Notes: a model not told the origin generated them from the sequence alone. A stretch of DNA of 35,922 nt from SFEB01 sp964612455 (GCA_964612455.1 CAZTCB010000010.1:1-35922); one strand, 5' to 3'. Numbered from the stretch's first letter, positions 21,761-30,063 are shown. Numbers and translations: made by a program.

Positions 21761-22972
21761 TTATTGGTTTAAGCCTGACGTGATAGCTGCCTGTATGTGA
21801 CCGATTATTAAAGCCAATTCTTCATCGTTTCTATCGGTATAATCTTCATCGTTATCATCGTTATCATCGTTATCATCGTCATCATCGCCGTCATCGCCCT
21901 CTTGAGGGCCTTCGTCCGGATCGTAGCATATGTCGTATAATTCACTGTCGGTAATAATAGACAGTCCGCCGATTCCATAGGTTATCGGTTCAAGTTCCCA
22001 AACATATATCGGTACGAGATAAGAACAATTAATTAATATATCCATTTGCATTGTGTGTAGCATACTGTAAAAGTTGCCGTCTAAATTGCTGATGCCCATA
22101 GCAAAGTATCTCACGTCGTCGACATCAACACTCTCATCTAATATTTCGGGTGCGATATCTTCCCAATGTTCTATTTGAATCATATCTCCGACAGAATGAT
22201 TGTCCGAACCTTGAGTCAGATCGTAATAGTTGTTGCCCTCGATATGCACCAGCATGTAGACGTTTTGAGATAGTAGTTCTGCGTGTATTGCGATTGCGTC
22301 GTCCTGACAAGACAGTAGTTGGGTTCGCCATTCATATAGCAACGTGCGGAAAAACGGAGACGCGTCGTAGACTTCCTCAAAATTAAGATTGGAAATGTCA
22401 AAGCCAAAAAATCTTCCGTCAATCAACAAGACTAAGGGATGTGTATTAAATTCTCTGCGGATTATATGCTTTATCACGTTGTGTATGTAGGTATTGCATT
22501 TTTGAGAAGTTCTTTGACGGACTATAAAGTCGGACACAAATGCCATAAAGTCCGTATTCGGAAAATAGTCAAGGTCGTAGCCCGATACGAAAACAATTTC
22601 GCAGTTGTTATTGTGCAATTGATGGAATATGTCGTATAGGTCGTTATAATCGGGTAAAAAATCTTTTATTTCAAACACAACGACTTGGCTGATTATGTTG
22701 ATAAAATGTCCGTCTGCGTATAGTTGGCGCAAATCGCCTTGCCTGAGCCCATACTGAATATCGTAGAAGTAAGAATTACAAAAAGTGGTCATCGTCGCTT
22801 TGTCTAACGTCGGATTGGGATCACTGAAATAGTAAACGTTTTCGTCATTGTACACGAGGATATCTGCGTTTGCTTTTTTGGTGTTGGCACAAGTAATCGA
22901 ACATACCGTAAAAACGGATATGACGATAACTAACGCTATGGACATGAGTGATAATTCCTTTGAATGTTGCAT
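21761..22972 (-). CDS. Secreted protein of unknown function with acidic tail
   Basis: A 403-aa protein I cannot assign. An N-terminal hydrophobic segment (residues 10-28) and KANAD suggest export, with signal peptidase cleavage near residue 36; a lipobox is not convincing. The body has alternating hydrophobic strands such as QVVVFEIKDFL, CEIVFVSGYDLDYF and PLVLLIDGRFFGFD, suggesting an alpha/beta fold, without recognisable catalytic motifs. The tail from ~350 is almost all Asp, Asn, Glu and Gly, followed by a short helix (DEELALIIGHIQAAI). AAGGAG precedes the ATG. The DNA looks more AT-rich than its neighbours. It sits between two paralogous LRR lipoprotein genes on the same strand, suggesting joint function at the surface or recent insertion. 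Confidence 0.8.
   Translation of the reverse strand: MQHSKELSLMSIALVIVISVFTVCSITCANTKKANADILVYNDENVYYFSDPNPTLDKATMTTFCNSYFYDIQYGLRQGDLRQLYADGHFINIISQVVVFEIKDFLPDYNDLYDIFHQLHNNNCEIVFVSGYDLDYFPNTDFMAFVSDFIVRQRTSQKCNTYIHNVIKHIIRREFNTHPLVLLIDGRFFGFDISNLNFEEVYDASPFFRTLLYEWRTQLLSCQDDAIAIHAELLSQNVYMLVHIEGNNYYDLTQGSDNHSVGDMIQIEHWEDIAPEILDESVDVDDVRYFAMGISNLDGNFYSMLHTMQMDILINCSYLVPIYVWELEPITYGIGGLSIITDSELYDICYDPDEGPQEGDDGDDDDDNDDNDDNDEDYTDRNDEELALIIGHIQAAITSGLNQ
21851..21895. repeat. 9-bp minisatellite in the unknown secreted gene
   Basis: Three exact tandem copies of GTTATCATC (21851-21877), then GTCATCATC and GCCGTCATC. On the coding strand each unit gives Asp-Asp-Asn or a close variant, so copy-number change stays in frame. 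Confidence 0.85.
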
Positions 22973-23027
22973 AATTAATTTCTCCTTTAATTTTTTATTT
23001 GTTTAATTGGCAATAGAGAGACGTCGT

Positions 23028-23084
23028 GCGGCGTTATTCCTTGCCGCGAGGGCTAATCAAAGCTCATATATAGTCACCTCCTTA
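23028..23084 (-). promoter_or_regulatory. Leader with strong ribosome site, four-codon ORF and hairpin
   Basis: On the minus strand TAAGGAGGTGA (23084-23074) is a nearly ideal Shine-Dalgarno. Nine nt later, ATG AGC TTT GAT TAG (23067-23053) codes MSFD. A GCGGC/GCCGC stem (23047-23028) follows 5 nt after the stop. The next gene's own ribosome site and ATG are ~55 nt further on. It may be a translated leader or the remnant of a decayed gene start. Confidence 0.4.
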
Positions 23085-23100
23085 AAGGGCGCGGTAGCGG

Positions 23101-23192
23101 TTAATCCGCGTACCACTTGGTCGGGTTGACGTCGGCGTCGTAGTACCAGTAGTTGCCTTCGGTCGTCGGCTGAGTTTCGGAGAAAAAGTAAA
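23101..23192. repeat. 92-bp direct repeat, copy 2 (3' end of LRR paralogue)
   Basis: Second copy of the repeat at 20119-20210, same orientation, 2,982 bp apart, 2 mismatches. Confidence 0.85.
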
Positions 23193-24600
23193 GGACGCTT
23201 TTGCTTGTTGCGTTTTTACCTATGGTGAGTGATTCCCACTCTTGTTGAGTACCTTGATAGTAAACGGTGCGTTCAATCCCGGATGCAAATAATGCGTAGT
23301 TTCCGATTTCGGTTACGGATTTTGGTATGACAATCGTTTTCAGCTCCGTGCAACCGTTGAATGCGTGGTCGGGTATGACCTTTATGTCCGACGGCAAAGT
23401 GACGTCGATTAGACCGGTGCAGTTGCGGAAAGCGTAAGGCATCAGTGTAATTCCGTCGTGCAACGTCACCGATTTGAGCGTTGCGCAGCCGTCGAAAGCT
23501 CCGCCGCCTATTACCTTTACGCACTCGGGGATATCGTCGATTATTTCGGGGACGTCGCCTTTGTATCCGTACAAAATATTGCCGCAGAGCACGACGTATC
23601 CGTCGTCCTGATTGTCGTACCAAGCGGTGTCTTTAAGTATTTTTACGCCCATGTATTGCAAATTTTCGGATATCGTGACGTCGGACAGTTTTTTGCAGCT
23701 TGCAAAAGCGTTGCTGCCGATATACGTCACCGAGTCGGTCATGGTCACCTTGGTCATTGACGCGCAGGAGTAAAAAGCGTAGTTTCCTATCGTCGTCACC
23801 GAATCGGGAATATTTATTTTAGTCAAAGCGGTGTTATTGAAAGCGTTTTTTTCGATTGTCGTCAAACCGTTGTTCAGTGTGACCGTTTTTAACTTTGAGC
23901 AGCCACAGAAAGCGTACTCGTCGATTAAAGTGACTTCGTCGGGCAGTTTTATGCTTTTTAAAGCCGTCAATCCCCAAAAAGCGTATTGACCGATTTCTTT
24001 CAGGTGTTCGGGCAACCGTATTTCGGTCGTCACGGTATTGTACTGTTGGGTTTGTTGTTGGTTTGGGTTGGAGGGGTTTATTATCTGCAAACTCCTCAGG
24101 CTAAACGCGTCGTCCGCGATGCGAGTGACAGGCAACCCTTGGTAGTAGTCGGGGATAACTATCTTTCCGCTCAACCCGTAGTTGACGTCGTCTGCGTCGG
24201 GTCTGCTTACTTCGTAACCGCTGCCGTCCGACAACAAGGTATAAACCAACGTCGTCGGAGCTTCGTACTCGTAGGTCGCCCATTCGGAGTCGGTATAGTC
24301 CAATCCGCCCGTTGCTTTGACGTAAATCGTGGCGGAGGAATTGGAGTAGGACTTAAAGTTGAAAGAAGCGGTTTTCGTCTTGTTTTCTTTCGTGCCGATT
24401 TTTACGACGTAAGAAGAAGCGTTTTCGACCTCGTCCCAAGTGAGTTTGTAGTCCTTATCCAGCGCGACGTTGACGGGGGTGGCGAGTTGCGGCGTAGTTT
24501 GCGGCGTCGGCGGTTCTTCGTCCTGCGTACATGCCGTCAGCAGAAAAACGAAACAAAAGGACAGAACGATAAAGAGTAAAAGACTTGTTGATTTTTTCAT
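23101..24600 (-). CDS. BspA-type leucine-rich-repeat lipoprotein (paralogue)
   Basis: A 499-aa surface lipoprotein. The signal peptide ends in a canonical LTAC lipobox with the modified Cys at residue 24. A Pro/Thr/Gln linker is followed by a fibronectin-III-like domain (LTWDEVENASSYVVKIG). LRR_5 repeats of ~23 residues then run to about residue 460. The block NPSNPNQQQTQQ near residue 190 interrupts the first repeats. The domain order and the final 30 residues match the gene at 20119-21747. CAGGAGG precedes the ATG. It is first in the three-gene minus-strand cluster. Ligand unknown. Confidence 0.88.
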   Translation of the reverse strand: MKKSTSLLLFIVLSFCFVFLLTACTQDEEPPTPQTTPQLATPVNVALDKDYKLTWDEVENASSYVVKIGTKENKTKTASFNFKSYSNSSATIYVKATGGLDYTDSEWATYEYEAPTTLVYTLLSDGSGYEVSRPDADDVNYGLSGKIVIPDYYQGLPVTRIADDAFSLRSLQIINPSNPNQQQTQQYNTVTTEIRLPEHLKEIGQYAFWGLTALKSIKLPDEVTLIDEYAFCGCSKLKTVTLNNGLTTIEKNAFNNTALTKINIPDSVTTIGNYAFYSCASMTKVTMTDSVTYIGSNAFASCKKLSDVTISENLQYMGVKILKDTAWYDNQDDGYVVLCGNILYGYKGDVPEIIDDIPECVKVIGGGAFDGCATLKSVTLHDGITLMPYAFRNCTGLIDVTLPSDIKVIPDHAFNGCTELKTIVIPKSVTEIGNYALFASGIERTVYYQGTQQEWESLTIGKNATSKSVLYFFSETQPTTEGNYWYYDADVNPTKWYAD

Positions 24601-24928
24601 TGTTAAACCTCCTGAAAAAGTTTTTGCTTTTATTTTTTGTTGAATTTTTAATTGCTTTATAGTGTGGGTGTTTCGTGAACACGCATGCGAACGCGCCCGA
24701 TAATAGAGATATTAGTACACACCCTACATATACATGACAATTCAAAACGTCGAGATAGGTGAAAAAAATTTAAAAATTCGACGAAATAATTGTTGCGACG
24801 GATAATATTGTAAAAATGAGTGACCGAAAGGTGTTTTTTATTTATTTTAAAGTATGTTTTTGCTTTTGTCAATGCGTTTTTTAAATATATTAAGGCACAA
24901 GTCGAGAAAGCCGAGCATACGTTGTATT
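24601..24928. other. Divergent intergenic region between LRR operon and dapF
   Basis: AT-rich, no gene seen. On the minus strand TTGTCA followed after 17 nt by TACTAA is a weak candidate promoter for the LRR operon. CGCATGCG (near 24682) is a perfect 8-bp palindrome. TATAGTGTGGGTG near 24660 and CACCCTACATATA near 24720 form an imperfect inverted repeat. No convincing plus-strand promoter for dapF and no lysine riboswitch were recognised. Confidence 0.4.
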
Positions 24929-25699
24929 ATGGCTTTTTTATACGGAGCGGCGTCAAAGTACGGCGCGTTGGGAAATACTTTTTTGATTTGCGAAAGCGAC
25001 GGTTTGCCCGATATCGAAATCGTAAAAAGAGAGTGCTGTCAAAGCGGCGCAGACGGTTTTATCGTGGTAAAAAACCTACGCGTCGCGCCCGAAATGACGA
25101 TTTTTAACGCGGACGGCAGTCGGGCGGAAACATGCGGCAACGGATTGAGGTGCGTCGCGGCTTTTTGCGCCGAAAAAAACGCACCCGAGAGTAAGTTTGT
25201 CGTGATTACGGACGTCGGCAAGAGACGCGTCGAAGTGATTGAAAAAAATCCTCTCACTTGCAAGGCGGAGCTGGGTAAAAGTTTTTTCTTTGACAAACGG
25301 GGCAGACGGGTGGCGGATATGCGACCTATCGAGGTAAAAGTAAAGGGCAGACGGGCGGTAGTTTTCGGCGTTAATACAGGGGTGCCGCACGCCGTGATTT
25401 TCGACGGGGACGGGTGCCGACCTTTTGCAAAAGAAATATGCGGACACGAGACGTTTAAACATGGCGTCAACGTCGATTTCGTCAGCCTTTCGGACGGCAA
25501 GATAGAGGTCAAGACTTTTGAGCGCGGCGTGGGTTGGACCAAAGCGTGCGGGACGGGTGGCGGCGCGGTGTTTGCGGTTTGCAGGCAACGGGGCTTGGTG
25601 GGCAAACGGGCGGCGGTGTACTTTGACGGCGGGCGGCTGGACGTCGAAGAGAAAGACGGCGGAATTTTTATAACGAGCGAAGTAAAAAAGGAGTGGTAA
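24929..25699 (+). CDS. dapF: Diaminopimelate epimerase
   Basis: Interconverts LL- and meso-diaminopimelate, the last step before meso-DAP enters peptidoglycan or lysine. The two catalytic cysteines are clear: Cys69 in ETCGNGLRC and Cys207 in ERGVGWTKACGTGGG. The opening SKYGALGNTFLICE and GVPHAVIF also match. The length from the chosen ATG is 256 aa, a little short of the usual ~275. Upstream in-frame ATGs add residues with no family character. None of the possible starts has a good ribosome site, so the start is uncertain. It is first in the dap operon, 1 nt before dapA. Confidence 0.92.
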   Translation: MAFLYGAASKYGALGNTFLICESDGLPDIEIVKRECCQSGADGFIVVKNLRVAPEMTIFNADGSRAETCGNGLRCVAAFCAEKNAPESKFVVITDVGKRRVEVIEKNPLTCKAELGKSFFFDKRGRRVADMRPIEVKVKGRRAVVFGVNTGVPHAVIFDGDGCRPFAKEICGHETFKHGVNVDFVSLSDGKIEVKTFERGVGWTKACGTGGGAVFAVCRQRGLVGKRAAVYFDGGRLDVEEKDGGIFITSEVKKEW

Positions 25700-25700
25700 A

Positions 25701-26600
25701 GTGAAAGAAAAAAAGAGATTGCCTTACGGCAGTATCGTGGCTCTCGTTACCCCGTTTGACAAGTACGGGCGCGTGGATTGCAAAAAAATCAGACAACTCG
25801 TGGGCTGGCACAAAGCAAGCGGAACGGTCGGCATCGTCGCATGCGGCACGACGGGAGAGGGAGCGACGCTCACGGACGCCGAGAGGAGGCTCGTCGTAGA
25901 AACGTGCGTATCGGAGTCGGACGGCGAACTGTTCGTGCTTGCGGGCAGCGGTAGCAACGACACGGTCAGGGCGGTTGAGCTTTCGCGGGATTTGGTAAAG
26001 ACGGGTGCGGACGGTTTGCTCGTTGTCGCGCCTTTTTACAATCGTCCCAACGACGACGGAATGTACAGACATTTCGAGTGCGTTGCAGAGTCGGCTGATT
26101 TGCCGATAGTTTTATACAACGTGCCGAGCCGCACGGGGTGCGAGATATCTTTCGAGGTTGTTAAAAAGCTAAAAAATCATCCCGACGTCGTCGGGATAAA
26201 AGACGCGAGCGGCAATCTGTCCTTTGCGTCAAAAATAGCGACGTTGACGGACGAAAATTTTTCGCTATACTGCGGAAACGACGACTTGATATTGCCGTAC
26301 TTGTCGGTCGGGGCGCGCGGTGCGATATCGGTCTGGGCAAACTTTATGCCCGACAAGGTCGCCGAGTTGACGGACGCATGGCAGGACGGCAAAGCCGACG
26401 CCGCGCGAAAAATCCAACTGCGGTATCTTGATTTTATCCGTTTGCTTTTCGCGGAGACCAATCCCGTCCCGATAAAAGCCCTGCTCAATATGGCGGGGTT
26501 TAACGTGGGTTTGCCGCGGTTGCCTTTGGGGCGGTTGTCGCCGAAAGTCCGCAATGCCTTGCGAAAAAAATTATCGTGTATGGGGGAAAGTCTGAAATGA
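25701..26600 (+). CDS. dapA: 4-hydroxy-tetrahydrodipicolinate synthase
   Basis: Condenses pyruvate with aspartate semialdehyde, the committed step of the DAP/lysine pathway. The Schiff-base Lys167 lies in VVGIKDASG and the catalytic Tyr139 in VLYNVPSRTG. GTTGEGATLTDAER binds the substrate carboxyl. The 299-aa length is normal for this TIM-barrel family. AGGAG lies before the ATG inside the dapF 3' end. Its stop overlaps the dapB start by 4 nt. Confidence 0.95.
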   Translation: MKEKKRLPYGSIVALVTPFDKYGRVDCKKIRQLVGWHKASGTVGIVACGTTGEGATLTDAERRLVVETCVSESDGELFVLAGSGSNDTVRAVELSRDLVKTGADGLLVVAPFYNRPNDDGMYRHFECVAESADLPIVLYNVPSRTGCEISFEVVKKLKNHPDVVGIKDASGNLSFASKIATLTDENFSLYCGNDDLILPYLSVGARGAISVWANFMPDKVAELTDAWQDGKADAARKIQLRYLDFIRLLFAETNPVPIKALLNMAGFNVGLPRLPLGRLSPKVRNALRKKLSCMGESLK

Positions 26601-27310
26601 AGATTTTGATAGTCGGAGACGGCAAAATGGGAGCGGTGTTAAAAGAAAGGGCGGCGTTAAAAAACGTCGGCGTTGTCGGCGTAATCGGCGCGGACGGAGG
26701 TTTTGAGCGGTACTGGCGAAAGGATATCGACTGCGTCGTCGATTTTTCGCATGACGTCCTCACCCGACGGGCGGTTGACTTTTGTATCGACAATTTTTTG
26801 CCGCTGGTGACGGGGACTACGGCGCTAAGCAAAAAAACCAAAGACGGGCTTGCTCGCCTTGCGCAGGTTTCCGCCGTGTGTGCGAGCGAAAATTTTTCGG
26901 CAGGAGTGGCGGCGTTGCGTACGGCGTTGAAAAAAGTATTAAAAGTTTTGCCCGATTTTGACGTAGAAATCGTCGAAAAACACCGTAGAGATAAAGCGGA
27001 CGCGCCCAGCGGAACGGCAAAAATGCTTATGCGATGCGTCGCGGAAGAAAGAAAGACGGCGGAGTTTGTTTTCGGGCGGCGGGACGGCAAATTAAACAAA
27101 AATCAGGCGGGAGTGCACAGTTTGCGCGGCGGTACCGTGATAGGAAAACACGAAGTTTGCTTTTTGGGCGACGGAGAGAGTATTACGATTGAGCATGAGG
27201 CATGGGACAGGAGCGTTTTTGCCGACGGCGCGCTCGTTGCCGCCGAAAAAATATTGGGCAAAATCGGATTTTTCAGGTACGACGAGTTGAACGAGGTGAA
27301 TAATGGATAG
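26597..27310 (+). CDS. dapB: 4-hydroxy-tetrahydrodipicolinate reductase
   Basis: Reduces the DapA product to tetrahydrodipicolinate with NAD(P)H. The N-terminal Rossmann motif is VGDGKMGAVL. TGTTALSKK and SENFSAGVAAL are conserved. The catalytic block reads EKHRRDKADAPSGTA: the acid His (129) and the Lys (133) are kept, but the second His of the common HH pair is Arg130. At 237 aa it is slightly short (usually 250-270). The start was set at MKILIVG because that ATG overlaps the dapA stop as ATGA, while the earlier in-frame ATG lies inside dapA. Confidence 0.93.
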   Translation: MKILIVGDGKMGAVLKERAALKNVGVVGVIGADGGFERYWRKDIDCVVDFSHDVLTRRAVDFCIDNFLPLVTGTTALSKKTKDGLARLAQVSAVCASENFSAGVAALRTALKKVLKVLPDFDVEIVEKHRRDKADAPSGTAKMLMRCVAEERKTAEFVFGRRDGKLNKNQAGVHSLRGGTVIGKHEVCFLGDGESITIEHEAWDRSVFADGALVAAEKILGKIGFFRYDELNEVNNG

Positions 27311-28001
27311 CGTAGAGATTGCAAAGTTTGTTGCAGAGGCAGATAAAAAAACAATAATAAAAGGTTTTTTCCGATTAAACCGAGAGGTGGAGTTTAAAAA
27401 CTGTCGGACGGTAGGAGGCAAGGAGCTGATGCTTGTGGTCGGGGATAAAAAAGACGTAGACTCAGCGTTGAGCGACGCGCCCGACGCCGTAGCAGAGTGT
27501 TTTTTGGAGTGCGAATGTGCCAACAGCGGCGTTCCTCTCGTTGAAAAAAGCTCGTTTGATGCACGTATCGAGCCGTACGCCGTCGTCAGAAAAACCGCAG
27601 AAATCGGCACGGGCGCGATAATCATGCACGGCGCGGTAATCAACGTCGGTGCAAAAATAGGCAAAAGGACAATGGTGGACATGAACGCGGTAATCGGGAG
27701 CAACGCCGTGGTAGGAGACGATTGTCACGTCGGTGCGGGTGCGGTCGTCGCCGGGGTTCTCGAGCCGCCGAGCGAAAACCCGGTACGCATAGAAAGCGGA
27801 GTAACGATAGGGGCAAACGCCGTTATACTCGAGGGAGTCAAAGTGGGTGCCAACGCGGTGGTCGGCGCGGGCGCGGTGGTGACTAAAGACGTGCCGCCGT
27901 ACTCGGTGGTCGTCGGGTGTCCCGCGAGGGTAATCAAACGGGTAGACGAAAAAACCAAGGAAAAAACGAAAATTTCTCAATCGTTGAGGGGGTGCATGTG
28001 A
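27303..28001 (+). CDS. dapH: Tetrahydrodipicolinate N-acetyltransferase
   Basis: Acetylates tetrahydrodipicolinate, which defines the acetylase variant of the DAP pathway. After an N-terminal ~80-residue domain, hexapeptide repeats form a left-handed beta helix: IGTGAIIMHGAVINVGAKIG, MVDMNAVIGSNAVVGDDCHVG, GAGAVVAGVLEPPSENPVRI, and VGANAVVGAGAVVTKDVPPYSVVVGCPARVI. The VLEPPS loop is typical of DapH and not of the succinylase DapD. The length is 232 aa. GAGGTG precedes the ATG. It overlaps dapB by 8 nt and asd by 4 nt. Confidence 0.94.
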   Translation: MDSVEIAKFVAEADKKTIIKGFFRLNREVEFKNCRTVGGKELMLVVGDKKDVDSALSDAPDAVAECFLECECANSGVPLVEKSSFDARIEPYAVVRKTAEIGTGAIIMHGAVINVGAKIGKRTMVDMNAVIGSNAVVGDDCHVGAGAVVAGVLEPPSENPVRIESGVTIGANAVILEGVKVGANAVVGAGAVVTKDVPPYSVVVGCPARVIKRVDEKTKEKTKISQSLRGCM

Positions 28002-28978
28002 GACTTGCCATCGTAGGCGCGACGGGTTTGGTGGGACGCGCTTTTTTACGCGAGATAGAGCGGTTGAGGCTGCCCGTAGAGAGGCTGAGGCTTGCCGCAA
28101 CGGAAACGAGCGCAGGAAAAAGGCTCTATTTGTACGGCAAAGCGCACGCGGTAGAAACGCTTTCCGCGCAGGTGTTTGACGACGTGGACTACGCCTTGTT
28201 TTCCGCCAATCGCGAAGTGAGTAGAGAATACGTGCCCGTCGCGGTAAACAAAGGGGTACGGGTGGTAGACAACGGGAGTTTTTTCAGGATGCGCGACGAC
28301 GTGCCTTTGGTCGTGCCCGAGATAAATATTGCAGACGTATCCGACAGCCCCGTCATCGCCAACCCGAATTGCAGCACCGTCACCGCGGTCATTGCGCTCA
28401 ACGCGTTAAAAAAGTTTGGGTTGACGTCCGTCCGTTACGCTACCTACCAGTCGGCGAGCGGGGCGGGTAAAAAAGGTCTCGACGACCTGTCACGTACTTT
28501 GCGCGGCGAAAAACCGCGCTTTTTTCCCGTTTCTCTTGCCGAAAATTGCATACCGAAAATCGACGAATTTTTGTCCGACGGGTATACGGGCGAAGAGGAA
28601 AAAATGAGAAACGAAACCCGCAAAATACTACATTTGCCGGATTTACCCGTTTCGGCGACGTGCGTGCGCGTCCCCGTGCCTTTTTGTCACGGCGTTGCGG
28701 TGTGCGTCGGATTGAGAGAAAAGTTTACGCTAAACGATATCCGTCAGGAGTGGAAAAAACAAGAGGGCGTCGTAGTCGTTGACGATTTTGGCGAGGACGA
28801 GTATCCCGCGGGGATGATTGCGCGGTGCAGTGAAAAAACCTTTGTGGGGCGACTCCGACGAGATACCGCGGACGCCAACGGCGTGACTTTTTATTGCGTT
28901 GCCGACAACCTGTACAAGGGTTCGGCGTCAAACGCCGTTGAAATATTGAGGAGACTTGTCCGTGTCGACGGAGTATGA
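27998..28978 (+). CDS. asd: Aspartate-semialdehyde dehydrogenase
   Basis: Makes the aspartate semialdehyde used by DapA by reducing aspartyl phosphate with NADPH. The Rossmann start is VRLAIVGATGLVG. The catalytic Cys125 is in NPNCSTVTA. The substrate-binding segments YQSASGAGKKGLDDL and VRVPVPFCHGVAV follow. The length is 326 aa. The start is GTG at 27998, overlapping the dapH stop as GTGA, with GAGGGGG 5 nt upstream. Longer in-frame starts inside dapH add no family sequence. Its presence in the same operon supplies the pathway entry substrate locally. Confidence 0.93.
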   Translation: MRLAIVGATGLVGRAFLREIERLRLPVERLRLAATETSAGKRLYLYGKAHAVETLSAQVFDDVDYALFSANREVSREYVPVAVNKGVRVVDNGSFFRMRDDVPLVVPEINIADVSDSPVIANPNCSTVTAVIALNALKKFGLTSVRYATYQSASGAGKKGLDDLSRTLRGEKPRFFPVSLAENCIPKIDEFLSDGYTGEEEKMRNETRKILHLPDLPVSATCVRVPVPFCHGVAVCVGLREKFTLNDIRQEWKKQEGVVVVDDFGEDEYPAGMIARCSEKTFVGRLRRDTADANGVTFYCVADNLYKGSASNAVEILRRLVRVDGV

Positions 28979-30041
28979 CGCGCTCGTTGCCGACAGACGC
29001 GCACTGCATTTTATTGCCGAAACGTCCTGGTGCGAGAAGAAAACGACGGAATATCTTTGTGCCGCCGCGCGCGGTTTCGGATGCAAAATTTTTAAGAGCG
29101 GCGGTTGCGTCGCGCTGTTTTTTGATTTCGGCAACAAAGAGTCCCTCGTCCTGCGAGCAGAGACCGACGCGTTACCGATTGCGGAGGCTACCGGGTTGCC
29201 TTTCGCCGCGAAACGAAACATGCATGCGTGCGGACACGACGGGCATATGGCGATTGCGCTCGGCGTCGCAAGACAAATCGGCAAGGACGGGTTGCGATTT
29301 AAAAAGAACGTTCTCGTTGTTTTCGAGCCTGCGGAAGAGGCTTTCGGCGGTGCCGTGCGCGTCCTTTCTCAACCCTTTTGGCGAGAGGCAAACGTAACGG
29401 CGGCTTTTGCCCTGCACCTTTATCCGCATCTCTCTTTCGGCGAGGTTTTTAGTCGGGAGGGAGCGATATGTGCGGGCACGCGAGAGTTAAACGTCGAATT
29501 TAACGGTAAAGCCGGACATATCGCCTTAAGCGACGGAAAAGACGCATTAACTGCCGTCGTTGAGTTTTTGTCGCGGACGGGTAGCGAAATAAAACGCAAC
29601 GCCGATTGTCTGGTTGCTTTCGGAAAGGCAGAGGGCGGGGTGGCGCGCAACGTTTCCTGCGAAAAAGCACGAGCGGAAGGCACTATGCGCTTTTTTGACG
29701 AAAAAACCGCCGCCGATGCGTCGAGCAAATTAAAAAGGATTTTTAACGAAACGAAATTGAAATACGGGGTGACGGGCGCCTTTGACGCCGCCGACGGAAT
29801 ACCGCCCGTTGTAAACGACGCGGTTTTGTTGAAAACGGCGAGACGGGGGTGGAATATTCGCGACGTCGACAGACAATATATAGGCGATGATTTCGGCGTT
29901 TTTGCCGCACGGGTGCCGTCTGTTTATTTCTTACTCGGTGTCGGGGATACCGCGGGACTTCATTCTTGTTTTTTTGACTTTGACGAGCGGATACTGCGGA
30001 CGGGAGTGGATTTTTGGCTGGATTTGATGAGACAGATGTAA
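28962..30041 (+). CDS. M20-family N-acetyldiaminopimelate deacetylase (likely)
   Basis: A 359-aa M20/amidohydrolase-type metalloenzyme. The metal ligands appear in RAETDALPI, HACGHDGHMAIALG, EPAEEAFGG and HLYPHLSFGE, and LHSCFFDFDE near the C-terminus. The general family also cleaves hippurate or indole-acetyl amino acids. Position directly after asd in a dapH-containing operon makes removal of acetate from N-acetyl-LL-DAP the best reading. A GTG at 28962 was chosen because AGGAG lies 8 nt before it; the in-frame TTG at 28956 is too close to that site. It overlaps asd by 17 nt and ends the operon. Confidence 0.86.
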   Translation: MSTEYDALVADRRALHFIAETSWCEKKTTEYLCAAARGFGCKIFKSGGCVALFFDFGNKESLVLRAETDALPIAEATGLPFAAKRNMHACGHDGHMAIALGVARQIGKDGLRFKKNVLVVFEPAEEAFGGAVRVLSQPFWREANVTAAFALHLYPHLSFGEVFSREGAICAGTRELNVEFNGKAGHIALSDGKDALTAVVEFLSRTGSEIKRNADCLVAFGKAEGGVARNVSCEKARAEGTMRFFDEKTAADASSKLKRIFNETKLKYGVTGAFDAADGIPPVVNDAVLLKTARRGWNIRDVDRQYIGDDFGVFAARVPSVYFLLGVGDTAGLHSCFFDFDERILRTGVDFWLDLMRQM

Positions 30042-30063
30042 AGCGGCGCTATTAATAAAAAAA

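Noticed and set aside
21841..21900. CRISPR array
   Set aside because: The repeats are 9 bp, tandem without spacers, and lie in frame within a coding gene.
24601..24928. Lysine riboswitch before the dap operon
   Set aside because: The region is AT-rich with no recognisable L-box core or conserved paired elements, and no terminator precedes dapF.
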